Shown piece by piece: positions 35,254-43,853 of a stretch of DNA of 64,000 nt. The stretch is from Palsa-504 sp963818225 (GTDB lineage Bacteria; Actinomycetota; Actinomycetes; Streptosporangiales; Streptosporangiaceae): positions 310,001 through 374,000 of the forward strand of contig CAWFRO010000013.1 in the NCBI GenBank assembly GCA_963818225.1. Direction: 5' to 3'. The translations under genes were made by a program, and so were the position numbers. Below the pieces are notes generated by a model. That model had not been told where the DNA came from and searched no databases. It saw only the letters and a program-made list of their open reading frames with translations. Position 1 is the first letter of the stretch; every line of letters starts with the position of its first letter.

Positions 35254-37002
35254 GTGGTGACCGCTTCACCTCAGTCGCACGTCGGGCCGCACTACAAGTG
35301 GATCGCCCTGTCCAACACGACGCTGGGCGTGCTGATGGCCACCATCAACTCGTCCATCCTGCTGATCGCCCTGCCCGACATCTTCCGCGGCATCGGGGTC
35401 AACCCGCTGCAGCCGGGGAACACCACCCTGCTGCTGTGGCTGATCATGGGCTACCTGGTGGTCACCGCGGTGCTGGTGGTCAGCTTCGGCCGGCTGGGCG
35501 ACATGTTCGGCCGGGTCCGGATGTTCAACCTCGGGTTCGCGATCTTCGCCTTGTTCTCCGTGGCGCTGTCGGTTACCTGGCTGCAGGGCACGCCCGCGGC
35601 CTGGTGGCTGATCGGGATGCGGATCCTGCAGGGCATCGGCGGGGCGATGATCCTGGCCAACTCCAGCGCGATCCTCACCGACGCGTTCCCGTCCAACGAG
35701 CGCGGGCTGGCGCTCGGGCTGAACCAGGTGGCCGGCATCGCCGGCTCGTTCATCGGGCTGGTGCTCGGCGGCCTGCTCGCCCCGATCAGCTGGCGCCTGG
35801 TCTTCCTGGTCTCGGTGCCGTTCGGCGTCATGGGCACGATCTGGTCCTACCTCAAGCTGAAGGAGCTTGGCGTCCGCAAGCCGGCCAAACTCGACTGGTG
35901 GGGCAACGTGACCTTCGCCGTAGGCCTGATCGCGGTCCTGGTCGGCATCACCTACGGCATCCAGCCCTACGGCGGGCACGTGATGGGCTGGACCAGCCCG
36001 GTGGTGCTCACGCTGATCTTCGGCGGCCTGGCCGTCCTGGCCCTGTTCTGCGTGATCGAGACCCGGGTGGCCGAGCCGATGTTCCAGCTCTCGCTGTTCA
36101 AGATCCGCCCGTTCACCGCCGGGAACGTGGCCAGCCTGCTGTCCGGCCTGGGCCGGGGCGGCCTGATGTTCATCCTGATCATCTGGCTGCAGGGCATCTA
36201 CCTGCCGATCCACGGCTACAGCTTTGAGCGGACCCCGCTGTGGGCCGGCATCGCCATGCTCCCGCTCACCGTCGGCTTCCTGATCGCGGGGCCGACCTCC
36301 GGCTGGCTGTCCGACCGGTTCGGCGCCCGGCCGTTCGCCACCGGCGGCATGGTTGTGGCCGCGCTCTCGTTCCTGCTGCTCGAGCTGCTGCCGGTGAACT
36401 TCCAGTACTGGCAGTTCGCCGTCATCCTGGCGCTGAACGGGATCGGCATGGGCTTGTTCGCCTCGCCCAACCGGGCCGGGATCATGAACAGCCTGCCACC
36501 GGAGCGCCGCGGCGTCGGCGCGGGCATGAGCTCGACGTTCCAGAACTCGGCCATGGTGCTGTCCATCGGCATCTTCTTCACGCTGATCATCCTCGGCCTG
36601 GCCTCGACGCTGCCCGCCGCCCTCAGCCACGGCCTGGTCGCGCAGGGCGTGTCGTCGGCCGACGCGGCCCGGCTGGCCGCGCTGCCGCCGGTGTCGATCA
36701 TGTTCGCCTCGCTGCTCGGCTACAACCCGATCCAGATGCTGCTCGGGTCCGCCCTGGCCAAGCTGCCGCCCAGCCACGCCGCCTACCTCACCGGGCACAC
36801 GTTCTTCCCGTCGCTCATCTCGGCGTCGTTCCAGCACGGCCTGGACATCGCGTTCGACTTCGCCATCGCGTGCTGCCTGGTCGCGGCGCTGGCCTCGCTG
36901 CTGCGGGGCGGCCGGTACGTGTACGACGAGCACGGCGCCGTCGTCCGGCAGGACTCCCCGGAGCAAGACACCCCGGAGCACGAGGAACTGGTCAGGCCGT
37001 AA
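35254..37002 (+). CDS. MFS exporter, DHA2 (EmrB/QacA) family
   Basis: A 582-aa drug:H+ antiporter with about 14 membrane helices. DHA2 signatures include the motif A-like GRLGDMFGRVRMF after helix 2, and motif C in AGIAGSFIGLVLGG of helix 5. A long extracytoplasmic loop after helix 13 (AQGVSSADAARLAALPP) is typical. The GTG starts at 35254 and 35257 both follow GGGAGGG; the first is used here. The preceding palindromic operator suggests induction by a small toxic molecule, as with other DHA2 pumps. Confidence 0.92.
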   Translation: MVTASPQSHVGPHYKWIALSNTTLGVLMATINSSILLIALPDIFRGIGVNPLQPGNTTLLLWLIMGYLVVTAVLVVSFGRLGDMFGRVRMFNLGFAIFALFSVALSVTWLQGTPAAWWLIGMRILQGIGGAMILANSSAILTDAFPSNERGLALGLNQVAGIAGSFIGLVLGGLLAPISWRLVFLVSVPFGVMGTIWSYLKLKELGVRKPAKLDWWGNVTFAVGLIAVLVGITYGIQPYGGHVMGWTSPVVLTLIFGGLAVLALFCVIETRVAEPMFQLSLFKIRPFTAGNVASLLSGLGRGGLMFILIIWLQGIYLPIHGYSFERTPLWAGIAMLPLTVGFLIAGPTSGWLSDRFGARPFATGGMVVAALSFLLLELLPVNFQYWQFAVILALNGIGMGLFASPNRAGIMNSLPPERRGVGAGMSSTFQNSAMVLSIGIFFTLIILGLASTLPAALSHGLVAQGVSSADAARLAALPPVSIMFASLLGYNPIQMLLGSALAKLPPSHAAYLTGHTFFPSLISASFQHGLDIAFDFAIACCLVAALASLLRGGRYVYDEHGAVVRQDSPEQDTPEHEELVRP

Positions 37003-37022
37003 CCACCCGGGGGTCGCGGTCA

Positions 37023-37358
37023 TCAGGCGCGCCGCGGGCTGAAGAAGATCACCGCGACGCCGACCGCGACCACCGCGGCGCCCAGCCAGTCGAACCTGTC
37101 CGGGCGGCGGCCGTCGAACCCCCAGCCCCACAGCAGGCTCATGATCACGAAAACGCCGCCGTAGGCGGCGTACACCCGGCCGAAGTCGGCGGTGGGCTGC
37201 AGGGTCGGGATGACCCCGTACCCGACCAGGATGATCGCGCCCGCCAGGCCGGCCGGCCAGGACGCGCCCTCACGCAGCCACCGCCAGATCAGGTAGCCGC
37301 CGCCGATCTCAGCCAGGCCTGCGGCGACGAACAAGCCGATGCTGCGGATGACATTCAT
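37023..37358 (-). CDS. UPF0060/YnfA-family small membrane protein
   Basis: A 111-aa protein with four membrane helices. GLAEIGGGYLIWRWLREG, YGVIPTLQP, FGRVYAAYGGVFV and WGWGFDGRRPDRFDWLGA are the landmarks of the YnfA/UPF0060 family, distantly related to small multidrug-resistance transporters. Tail-to-tail with the DHA2 exporter, 20 bp apart. Confidence 0.93.
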   Translation of the reverse strand: MNVIRSIGLFVAAGLAEIGGGYLIWRWLREGASWPAGLAGAIILVGYGVIPTLQPTADFGRVYAAYGGVFVIMSLLWGWGFDGRRPDRFDWLGAAVVAVGVAVIFFSPRRA

Positions 37359-37548
37359 GGCCCGACCCTAACGTCCGGCCGGGTGCCGGGCACCGCGGCC
37401 GGTTTGCCCCGCGGGCCCGCAGGGCACTGAACTTCATACCCGCAACCGGCCTGGTCTCGGCCGACCGCACCGTGCTCGAGGCCTGTACCATTGCGGATGA
37501 AGACGCCCTAATCGGCAGCATGTAGTCCCTGCGTGGAGGTCGCACCTC

Positions 37549-38205
37549 TTGGCGAGCATGGCCCACCGCGTGGTAACGGGCCTCGTTGGGGGATGCGCGA
37601 TCCTGCTCGGGGTCACCCTGTCCGGATGCGCGGCGCCGCAGTACACGTACGTGGCGAATTCCAGTGAGAGCACCTACTTCAAGGTCCCGGAAAACTGGCA
37701 CCAGATCGGGGCATCGGCGCTTAACCACGCGATGCAGGAAGATCTCGGCGGCTCAGCCGGATGGTCGGTCGCGTACGAGGCCGGCGGCGACCCCACGGCC
37801 AACGATTTCCTGTCTTTCGGCGACGCTCACCCGTTCGTGTTCGCCGAGATCGGCACGCTCAGCTCGACTGCCAGCCAGGCGCTGTCCTACGACAGCCTGC
37901 GGGATTTTCTCCTGCCCGTCACGTCGACCGCCAGGCAGAACGTCCCGCAGGGTTACCCGCTGACCAATTTCACGCAGAGCCGGGACCAGGTGCTCACGCT
38001 CGGCCAGGGCGTACACGGGGTGCGCGAGACCTTCAGCTACACCCTTTCCGGCTCGACTGACACCTTTGATCAGGTCGCGCTCACGAACGCCGACCAGACC
38101 ACCGTCTATTTCCTCCTGCTGCACTGCACCACCAGCTGTTACAACAGCGACCAGACCGAGATCAACCAAGTGATGTCGTCGTTCACCGTCAGGAGCTCGT
38201 CATGA
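37549..38205 (+). CDS. putative lipoprotein coupled to FtsH-like protease
   Basis: A 218-aa secreted lipoprotein. A short basic N-terminus and hydrophobic stretch end in the lipobox TLSGC (Cys27), then a soluble domain with FKVPENWHQIG and a C-terminal pair of Cys (HCTTSCYN). The domain layout (photosystem-II-repair/PsbP-like 'YFKVPENW...' type) is suggestive only. A TTG at 37549 is eight bases after a perfect GGAGGT, so I prefer it to the ATG at 37558. Its stop overlaps the start of the FtsH-like gene by four bases, so the two products are probably made together. Confidence 0.8.
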   Translation: MASMAHRVVTGLVGGCAILLGVTLSGCAAPQYTYVANSSESTYFKVPENWHQIGASALNHAMQEDLGGSAGWSVAYEAGGDPTANDFLSFGDAHPFVFAEIGTLSSTASQALSYDSLRDFLLPVTSTARQNVPQGYPLTNFTQSRDQVLTLGQGVHGVRETFSYTLSGSTDTFDQVALTNADQTTVYFLLLHCTTSCYNSDQTEINQVMSSFTVRSSS

Positions 38206-40625
38206 TTGAGGCTCGCACCGCCACCGGAATGCCGCCTGGCGGGCGGCCGCGGGACGAGGACCGGCAGACCCGCAAACGGCTGCCCTTGTGGGACCGGATC
38301 AAGTTCCTGATCCTGCTGGTGGCGATCTGGTTCATCCTGGTCTGGTCGGTGATGGCCGACAATCCCCTGGTGGGGTTCTCGGACGCGGTGAAGATCGAGC
38401 TCCACACGGGCTGGTGGGTGTTCGTCCTGTTCGGCCTGGAGGTGATCCGTCAGCTCCACTTCCTGATCAGCGAGCACTCGGCGGCCTACCACCGGTTCTG
38501 GACCGTGGCGGTCTTCGGCGGCTTCGACCGGGCCACTCACCGCCGGATGTCGGACTGGACGAGGTTCCGCATCTCGCGGATCCTGGCCTGGGTGTTCTGG
38601 ATCGCCGTGCTGGCCGTGGTGGTCGGCAAGGTCATCCACACCACCCCCGTCGTGGCCCTGTTGCGCCTGCCGCAGATCATCTGGCACGTCCTGCCGTTCG
38701 CGCTCCAGGTCGCGCTGACGCTGCTGTTCGTGGTCCTGCAGTTCGTCGCGCTCTTCTACTTCCTGTCCCGGGGCGGGGTGGACGTGTACTTCCCCGACGA
38801 CATCAAGACCAGGTTCTCCGACGTCTGGGGCCAGGACCACGTGCTCGAACGGGTCAAGGAAAACATCATCTTCCTGGAGAACCCCGAGCTGGTCGAGGAG
38901 AAGGGCGGCTACGTCCCCGGGGGCCTGCTGCTATGGGGACCGCCGGGGACGGGCAAGACGCTGATGGCCGAGGCCGTCGCGGGCGAGACCGGGAAGCCCT
39001 ACGTGTTCGTCGACCCCGGGGCGTTCATCAACATGTTCATGGGCGTCGGCATCCTCAAGGTGAAATCTCTGTTCCGTAAGCTGCGGCGGCTCGCGCTGCG
39101 GTACGGCGGGGTGATCGTCTTCTTCGACGAGGCCGACTCGCTGGGCAACCGCGGCCAGCTGACCACCGGCGGGCCCGGCGGCGGCCCGGGGACGGCCTCC
39201 CCGGCGCCGTTCGCGTCCGCAGGCTGCCACGGATTCTCCTACCTGTCCACCGACACCCAGTGGCGGGTGCTCCAGCAGGCCATGGCCTCCGACCTGGTGG
39301 ATGAGCCGGATACGCGGCGCAGCAAGCAGATGGTCGGCGGCATGATGAACGGCGGCGGCGGCGGCATGGGCACGCTGCAGGCGCTGCTCACCGAGCTGTC
39401 GGGGCTGAAGAAGCCGCGCGGCCTGGTCAACCGGTACGTGCGGCGGATCTTCGGGATGCGGCCCAAGCCGCCGCCCAAGTACCGGATCCTGGTCATGATG
39501 GCCACCAACATGCCGTCGGCGCTGGACGAGGCGCTGCTGCGCCCGGGCCGGATCGACCGCATCTACAAGGTCGGCTACCCCTCCAAGGAGGGCCGCATCC
39601 GCACCTACGAGGGGTACTTCGCCAAGGTCAAGCACGAGCTCACCGCCGAGCAGATGGACAAGCTGGCCACGATCACCCCGTACGCGACCGGCGCCACCAT
39701 CAAGGACCTGGTCAACGAGTCGCTGATCACCGCGATCAGGAACGGCCACGACGTCATCACCTGGCCCGACGTGATCAGGGCCAAGCAGCTCAAGGAGCTC
39801 GGGCCGCCCGAGGACGTGGAGTACATCGAGCGCGAGCGGCACGCGGTCGCGGTCCATGAGGCCTGCCACGCACTGGTCGCCTACCGCACCCGGCAGCACA
39901 TGGAAATCGACCTGGCCACGATCGAGAAGGGCGGCGACTACCTCGGCATGGTGGCCAGCATCCCGCCCGAGGACCAGTTCACCAGGTGGCGCAGCGAGTA
40001 CGAGACCGACATCCTGGTGTCGCTGGCCTCGCTGGCCGGCGAGCGGATGTTCTTCGAGGAGGACAGCTCCTCCGGCGTCTCGGGTGACCTGGAGTCCGCG
40101 ACCACGGTCGCGTCGTTCATGGAGGGCTTCTGGGGCATGGGCACCACGGTGTCCTCGTACTCGACCGCCAAGCGGCTCGAGGTCGGCTCGCCCGGCGGCG
40201 GGCGCGGCGGCACCCTGAAGAAAGGCCAGGACCCCGAAGCCCAGGTCCGGAACGCGCTCGCGGACCGGATCGAGGACACGCTGGCCGCGCTGCTCCGCCA
40301 GGTCGAGGAGATCCTCAGGGAGAACCGCAAGCAGGTGCTGGCCCTCGCGCACGCGCTGGAGAAGTACAAGACGCTCAGCGGCGAGGATGTCCTCGCCGTG
40401 CTGGAGCACACGCGCGGCCCGCTGGTAGACGGCACGCCCTATGCGGATGAGTCGTTCATGACTGAGCTGGCCGACTACCACACGGCCGCGGCCCGCGCGC
40501 ACCGCGAGCACAGCCAGGAGCAGCTCCACCTGCCGGTGGCGGCCAACGCGCAGCCCTGGTCGATGCCGGCGGCCATGGCCGAGCCGGACGGCCCGGGACT
40601 GAACGGGCACACCCCTGAGTCCTGA
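38202..40625 (+). CDS. divergent FtsH-like AAA+ / M41 membrane metalloprotease
   Basis: An 807-aa membrane AAA+ protease. Residues 30-190 hold about four membrane helices, twice the number in FtsH. The AAA domain has FSDVWGQDHVLERV, Walker A GPPGTGKT (246-253), pore-loop FINMFMGVG, Walker B VIVFFDEAD (about 305) and arginine finger RPGRIDR. An insert of about 75 residues, Gly-rich and containing DTRRSKQMV, lies between Walker B and the sensor region. The M41 domain has HEACH at 552-556 (usual HEAGH) and the candidate third ligand Asp in SGDLESATTV. Nucleotide and zinc sites look complete, so it is probably active; substrates are unknown. Confidence 0.85.
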   Translation: MIEARTATGMPPGGRPRDEDRQTRKRLPLWDRIKFLILLVAIWFILVWSVMADNPLVGFSDAVKIELHTGWWVFVLFGLEVIRQLHFLISEHSAAYHRFWTVAVFGGFDRATHRRMSDWTRFRISRILAWVFWIAVLAVVVGKVIHTTPVVALLRLPQIIWHVLPFALQVALTLLFVVLQFVALFYFLSRGGVDVYFPDDIKTRFSDVWGQDHVLERVKENIIFLENPELVEEKGGYVPGGLLLWGPPGTGKTLMAEAVAGETGKPYVFVDPGAFINMFMGVGILKVKSLFRKLRRLALRYGGVIVFFDEADSLGNRGQLTTGGPGGGPGTASPAPFASAGCHGFSYLSTDTQWRVLQQAMASDLVDEPDTRRSKQMVGGMMNGGGGGMGTLQALLTELSGLKKPRGLVNRYVRRIFGMRPKPPPKYRILVMMATNMPSALDEALLRPGRIDRIYKVGYPSKEGRIRTYEGYFAKVKHELTAEQMDKLATITPYATGATIKDLVNESLITAIRNGHDVITWPDVIRAKQLKELGPPEDVEYIERERHAVAVHEACHALVAYRTRQHMEIDLATIEKGGDYLGMVASIPPEDQFTRWRSEYETDILVSLASLAGERMFFEEDSSSGVSGDLESATTVASFMEGFWGMGTTVSSYSTAKRLEVGSPGGGRGGTLKKGQDPEAQVRNALADRIEDTLAALLRQVEEILRENRKQVLALAHALEKYKTLSGEDVLAVLEHTRGPLVDGTPYADESFMTELADYHTAAARAHREHSQEQLHLPVAANAQPWSMPAAMAEPDGPGLNGHTPES

Positions 40626-40677
40626 CCCGGCACGGGCCGGCCGCGCGGCGACGCGTCCCCGGCGGCGGATCCGGCAG

Positions 40678-41148
40678 GTGGTCAACCTGGTCAACGGCTC
40701 GACCCTGACCGGGCTCGGCGTCGCCGCCCTCGGCCGCGCCAAGGTCGCCCGCAGCGCGGACGGCCTGTTCACCGGTACCGGGTACCGGCTACCCGTGCCG
40801 CCCGCGCCCGCGTTCTGCCTGGGCAACGTGATCGTCACCCGCGGGGAGGCCATCAACCCGGGCTCGGGGCTGTTCCGGCACGAGGCGCGGCACGCCACCC
40901 AGTTCGCCTGGTGCGGCGGGGTGGCGATGATCCCGCTGTACCTCGCGGCGGCGGGCGTGTCCTGGGCCCTGACCGGCGACTTCGGCGCCCGCAACGTGTT
41001 CGAGCGGCTGGCGGGCCTAGCTGACGGCGGTTACCTGGACAAGCCGCTGCGGCCCGTCCTCCGGCGAGGCCCCGTCCTCCGGCGAGGGCCGGGGATCACC
41101 GTGGTCGGCAGCAAGGTCAGCAGGGGGCTGGCGAAGGCCAGGGGTTAA
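40678..41148 (+). CDS. small membrane-associated protein with HExxH motif
   Basis: A 156-aa protein. The centre reads GNVIVTRGEAI, then LFRHEARHATQFAWCGGVAMIPLYL, then NVFERLAGLADGGY. The HExxHxxQ motif followed by a hydrophobic PLYL helix recalls the DUF4157-like metallopeptidase fold seen in small 'HExxH...Q' proteins. The C-terminus has an 18-bp tandem duplication giving RRGPVL twice. The frame is open upstream to a CTG at 40615, so the start is uncertain and could overlap the FtsH-like stop. Third gene in the 37549-41148 run, so a shared membrane-proteolysis role is inferred. Confidence 0.6.
   Translation: MVNLVNGSTLTGLGVAALGRAKVARSADGLFTGTGYRLPVPPAPAFCLGNVIVTRGEAINPGSGLFRHEARHATQFAWCGGVAMIPLYLAAAGVSWALTGDFGARNVFERLAGLADGGYLDKPLRPVLRRGPVLRRGPGITVVGSKVSRGLAKARG
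41053..41088. repeat. 18-bp tandem duplication
   Basis: CCCGTCCTCCGGCGAGGC at 41053-41070 is followed by a copy at 41071-41088 differing at the last base, within the C-terminus of the HExxH protein. Confidence 0.75.
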
Positions 41149-41246
41149 CGGGCTGCCGGGGGTGCCTCGCTCGACGTCGCGTCATCGTAGCTCAGGAACC
41201 CGCCTCCCCGCCTGCCCCAGGTTCCTCTTCCGTCCCGGGTCACTTA

Positions 41247-41300
41247 CCAATGGTTGCTGCTCTGTACGCACTCTTCTGGGTACGGAGCCACTCTCATTGG
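41247..41300. repeat. 54-bp palindromic repeat, copy B (inverted relative of 28061-28114)
   Basis: Arms 41247-41266 and 41281-41300 pair at 14 of 20 positions around a 14-nt loop. Read on the minus strand, the right arm matches the left arm of copy A at 19 of 20 bases (CCAATGAGAGTGGCxCCGTA), and the loops agree at about 10 of 14. It lies between convergent gene ends and is followed by a G/C-rich run, as is copy A. Confidence 0.75.
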
Positions 41301-41370
41301 CTCGCGGCCCCGGGGCCGGGCCGCGCGGGGGACAAGGGATGGTGCGGGTGGGGCAGTGGTGAGGGTTGGG

Positions 41371-41402
41371 TTGGGCTGGTTGGTGGTTGGGCTGGTTGGT
41401 GG
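41371..41402. repeat. G-rich 16-bp tandem repeat
   Basis: TTGGGCTGGTTGGTGG occurs twice in direct succession (41371-41386, 41387-41402), preceded by GGGTTGGG and followed by TTGGGCGGGG. The plus strand has enough G-runs to form a quadruplex. It lies just past the 3' end of the glutamine cyclotransferase pseudogene. Confidence 0.7.
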
Positions 41403-41439
41403 TTGGGCGGGGTAGCGGGGTCAGGGTGGTGGGTCCGGG

Positions 41440-42178
41440 CTAGCGGCTCAGGCCGGAGAGGATGCGGTCGAGGGCGGCTTTCTCCCGGGTCGGCTTCAGC
41501 CGGACGTGGCGGATGGACCGCCAGCCTTTGCCGGTGAGCAGGAACTCTCGTGAGGCGGTGAGGGCGGCGATGCCATTCATGATGGCCTGCGGGTCGGCCA
41601 GGTGCCGTTCCCAGGCCGGGCGGGCGTTGACGATATCGGTGACCTCCCCGGTGTCCGGGTCGATCCCGGCCAGGTAGTACGTGCCTGCCACGTTGGCCCA
41701 GATCGTGCCCGCCGACCAGGCCAGATCGTTCAGGCCCGGCACGCGGGCGCCCGGCGCAGCGGACGTAGATGACCGCTTGCGGCCGCAGGTCCAGCGGGTC
41801 GCGGCGGACCAGCTCGCTGCTCCCGTCGCTGGTCATCAGGTAACCATCGGCGGCGCACAGGCCCCAGCCTTCCCGGTTGTAGGGCACCCGCTCGATCAGC
41901 TCCAAGCTGGCGGGATCCCATTTCAGCGCGACCCGTTCCTGCCAGGTGAGCTGCCAGATGACCTCGCCCGCCCGGCAGATGCCCTCGGCGAAGAACTCCG
42001 CCGGCACCTCGGCGCGCTGCTCGGCCTGGCCCGCGCCCAGCTGGTACCGGCATAGTGCCGAGCCGCCGTACCGGCCGGTGGATTCCCATACCCGCTCGCC
42101 GTCCGCGATCAGGCCCTGGGTAAACCCGCGCCCGGGGTGCGCCACGCGCCGGATGACCTCAGCCTGCCAGGTTCTCAC
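41440..42178 (-). pseudogene. glutamine cyclotransferase (PF05096), frameshifted
   Basis: The N-terminal half (42178 to about 41750) reads FTQGLIADGERVWESTGRYGGSALCRY, FAEGICRAGEVIWQLTWQE and GWGLCAADGYLMTSDGSS, as in glutaminyl-peptide cyclotransferases of PF05096. The match continues in another frame from about 41742 (PGLNDLAWSAGTIWANVAG, INGIAALTASREFLLTGKGW) to a stop at 41440. The break lies in a G/C-rich run near 41740-41760, so one base has been gained or lost. An assembly error in this run is the main alternative. An intact product would cyclise N-terminal Gln. Confidence 0.8.
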
Positions 42179-42270
42179 CTGCCACCGCCTCTTCCGGTCC
42201 GCTGTTCCCGCATTGCGCCGACCCAGCTTGCCCGGTCTGCTTTTCGCGGGTCAAAGCCCCTGCTGTCGGC

Positions 42271-42381
42271 CGTGCTTCGGTCCACGATAATTGTGGGGCC
42301 TGCGGATGGCGTCCATCAGCAGGTCGAGCATGCGCTCCAGGTGTCTGCGCGCAGGCGCCGGGGACGATCGCGGGACGGCAT
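42271..42381 (-). pseudogene. possible remnant of a TetR regulator N-terminus
   Basis: From an ATG at 42381 the minus strand reads MPSRDRPRRLRAD, a common opening of TetR regulators. It breaks off after a few codons, and the likely continuation (LERMLDLLMDAI) lies in another frame. It is divergent from the aldo/keto reductase and next to two palindromes of TetR type. Weak evidence only. Confidence 0.25.
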
Positions 42382-42385
42382 TATG

Positions 42386-42437
42386 CGGAGGATCCTCCGG
42401 TTCTTGGTACGCTGGCACTACCGGAGGTTCCTCCGGT
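42386..42437. promoter_or_regulatory. two palindromic operators upstream of aldo/keto reductase
   Basis: A perfect 14-bp palindrome CGGAGGATCCTCCG (42386-42399) and an 18-bp near-perfect one ACCGGAGGTTCCTCCGGT (42420-42437) share the CGGAGG-N2-CCTCCG core. Their centres are 36 bp apart, in the gap before the reductase gene. This is the look of paired TetR-family operators. Confidence 0.7.
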
Positions 42438-42473
42438 TTCATGGCCCACTATGCCACGGACGGAGAACCACCG

Positions 42474-43853
42474 ATGACGGCCACCGGACAGACCACGAGC
42501 ACCCCCGCGCCTGGGCCAGGCGGCCCCGCGCTTAGGCCAGGCGGCCCCGCGCTTAGGCCAGGTGGCACTGCGGAGCTGGCCGGCCGCACCGTCGCCCGGA
42601 TCGGGTTCGGGGCAATGCAGCTGGAGCGACGAGCCGAGGGGCCGGACGCGGCGCTGGCCGTCTTGCGGCAGGCAGCCGCGGCAGGAGTCAATCACATCGA
42701 CACCGCCCACTTCTACGGCTCGGTCAACGCGGTGATTCGCGATGCGCTGGCGCCCTACCCGGAGGAGCTGGTCCTGGTCAGCAAGGTTGGCGCGGTCAGG
42801 ACCGCGGACGGCGGGCTCGTCCCAGCGCAGCGACCGGAACAGCTGCGCGAGCAGGTCGAGGTCAACCTGGCCACGCTCGGCGTGGAGCAGGTGAGTGTGG
42901 TCAACCTGCGGCGTCTTGATGCCCGGCCCGGGCTGGTCGCCGAGGGCGACCAGCAGGTCAGCCTCGACGATCAGCTCGCCGAGCTGTCCGCGCTGCGAGA
43001 GGCGGGAAAGATCGGCGCCATCGGCTTGTCGAGCGTCTCGGCCAGCCAGGTCCGGCAGGCGCGGCCGGCCGGCATCGCGTGCGTGCAGAACTCCTACAGC
43101 GTCCTTGACCGCTTGGCGGAGCCCGTACTTGCACTGTGCCGCGAGCACGACATCGCCTGGGTTCCGTTCTTCCCGCTCGGCTCCGCGTTCCCGGGCCGGC
43201 CGAAGGTGACCGGCAACCCGGTCATCGCCGCCATCGCAGCAGACTCGGACGCTACCCCGGCGCAGGTAGCGCTGGCGTGGCTGCTCGGGCACCACCCCCA
43301 TACGCTGCTGATCCCCGGTACCTCCGACCCCGGCCATCTGGCCGAGAACATCGCTGGCCGGCCTCTGCTCGCGGCGGCTCCGGCGCTGGATGAGCTGGCC
43401 GCCTCGGGTCAGGCTGAGCGCTGGATCTGGGCGAGGAACTCGGCGTTGGTGGCGGTCTGGTGGGTCTTGGCCAGCAGCAGCTCGAGAGCCTGCTGGGAGT
43501 CGAGGGCACCGAGCGCGCGGCGCAGCTGGCCCGCGGCCCGGTATTCATCGGCGGGCATCAGCAGCTCGTCGCGGCGGGTGCCGGACGGCATCGGGTCGAT
43601 GGCCGGGAAGATCCGCTTCTCGGCGAGCTCGCGGCGCAGCCGCAGCTCCATGTTGCCGGTGCCCTTGAACTCCTCGAACAGCACGTCGTCCAGGCGCGAG
43701 CCGGTGTCGACCAGGGCGGTGGACACGATGGTGAGCGATCCGCCGCCCTCGATGTTCCGGGCGGCGCCGAGGAACTGGCGGGGCGGCAGGAGCGCCGAGG
43801 CGGCGACCCCGCCCGCCAGGGTCCGGCTGCTGGCCGGGGCAGCCAGGTTGTAG
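42474..43853 (+). CDS. aldo/keto reductase (YdbC-like) with read-through C-terminus
   Basis: A 459-aa frame whose first 315 residues are an AKR-fold oxidoreductase. Asp and Tyr are in HIDTAHFYGSVN and Lys in VLVSKVG. The usual His is replaced by Asn in VSVVNLRRLD, as in YdbC-type AKRs. IPGTSDPGHLAENI binds cofactor. The family ends near ELAASGQAE, but no stop follows and the frame runs on for about 145 Ser/Arg-rich residues antisense to rho (445-nt overlap). The tail is probably not native. The ATG at 42474 has a GGAG upstream. The N-terminus holds a 21-bp tandem duplication (GPALRPG twice). Confidence 0.8.
   Translation: MTATGQTTSTPAPGPGGPALRPGGPALRPGGTAELAGRTVARIGFGAMQLERRAEGPDAALAVLRQAAAAGVNHIDTAHFYGSVNAVIRDALAPYPEELVLVSKVGAVRTADGGLVPAQRPEQLREQVEVNLATLGVEQVSVVNLRRLDARPGLVAEGDQQVSLDDQLAELSALREAGKIGAIGLSSVSASQVRQARPAGIACVQNSYSVLDRLAEPVLALCREHDIAWVPFFPLGSAFPGRPKVTGNPVIAAIAADSDATPAQVALAWLLGHHPHTLLIPGTSDPGHLAENIAGRPLLAAAPALDELAASGQAERWIWARNSALVAVWWVLASSSSRACWESRAPSARRSWPAARYSSAGISSSSRRVPDGIGSMAGKIRFSASSRRSRSSMLPVPLNSSNSTSSRREPVSTRAVDTMVSDPPPSMFRAAPRNWRGGRSAEAATPPARVRLLAGAARL
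42520..42561. repeat. 21-bp perfect tandem duplication
   Basis: GCGGCCCCGCGCTTAGGCCAG occurs at 42520-42540 and 42541-42561 without mismatch, within the N-terminal extension of the aldo/keto reductase. Confidence 0.85.

Noticed and set aside
35266..37131. 621-codon minus-strand frame over the DHA2 exporter
   Set aside because: Antisense to a clear 14-helix transporter; Gln/Asp/His-rich translation with no domain.
38931..40994. 687-codon minus-strand frame over the FtsH-like gene
   Set aside because: Antisense shadow; no start signal and no recognisable domain.
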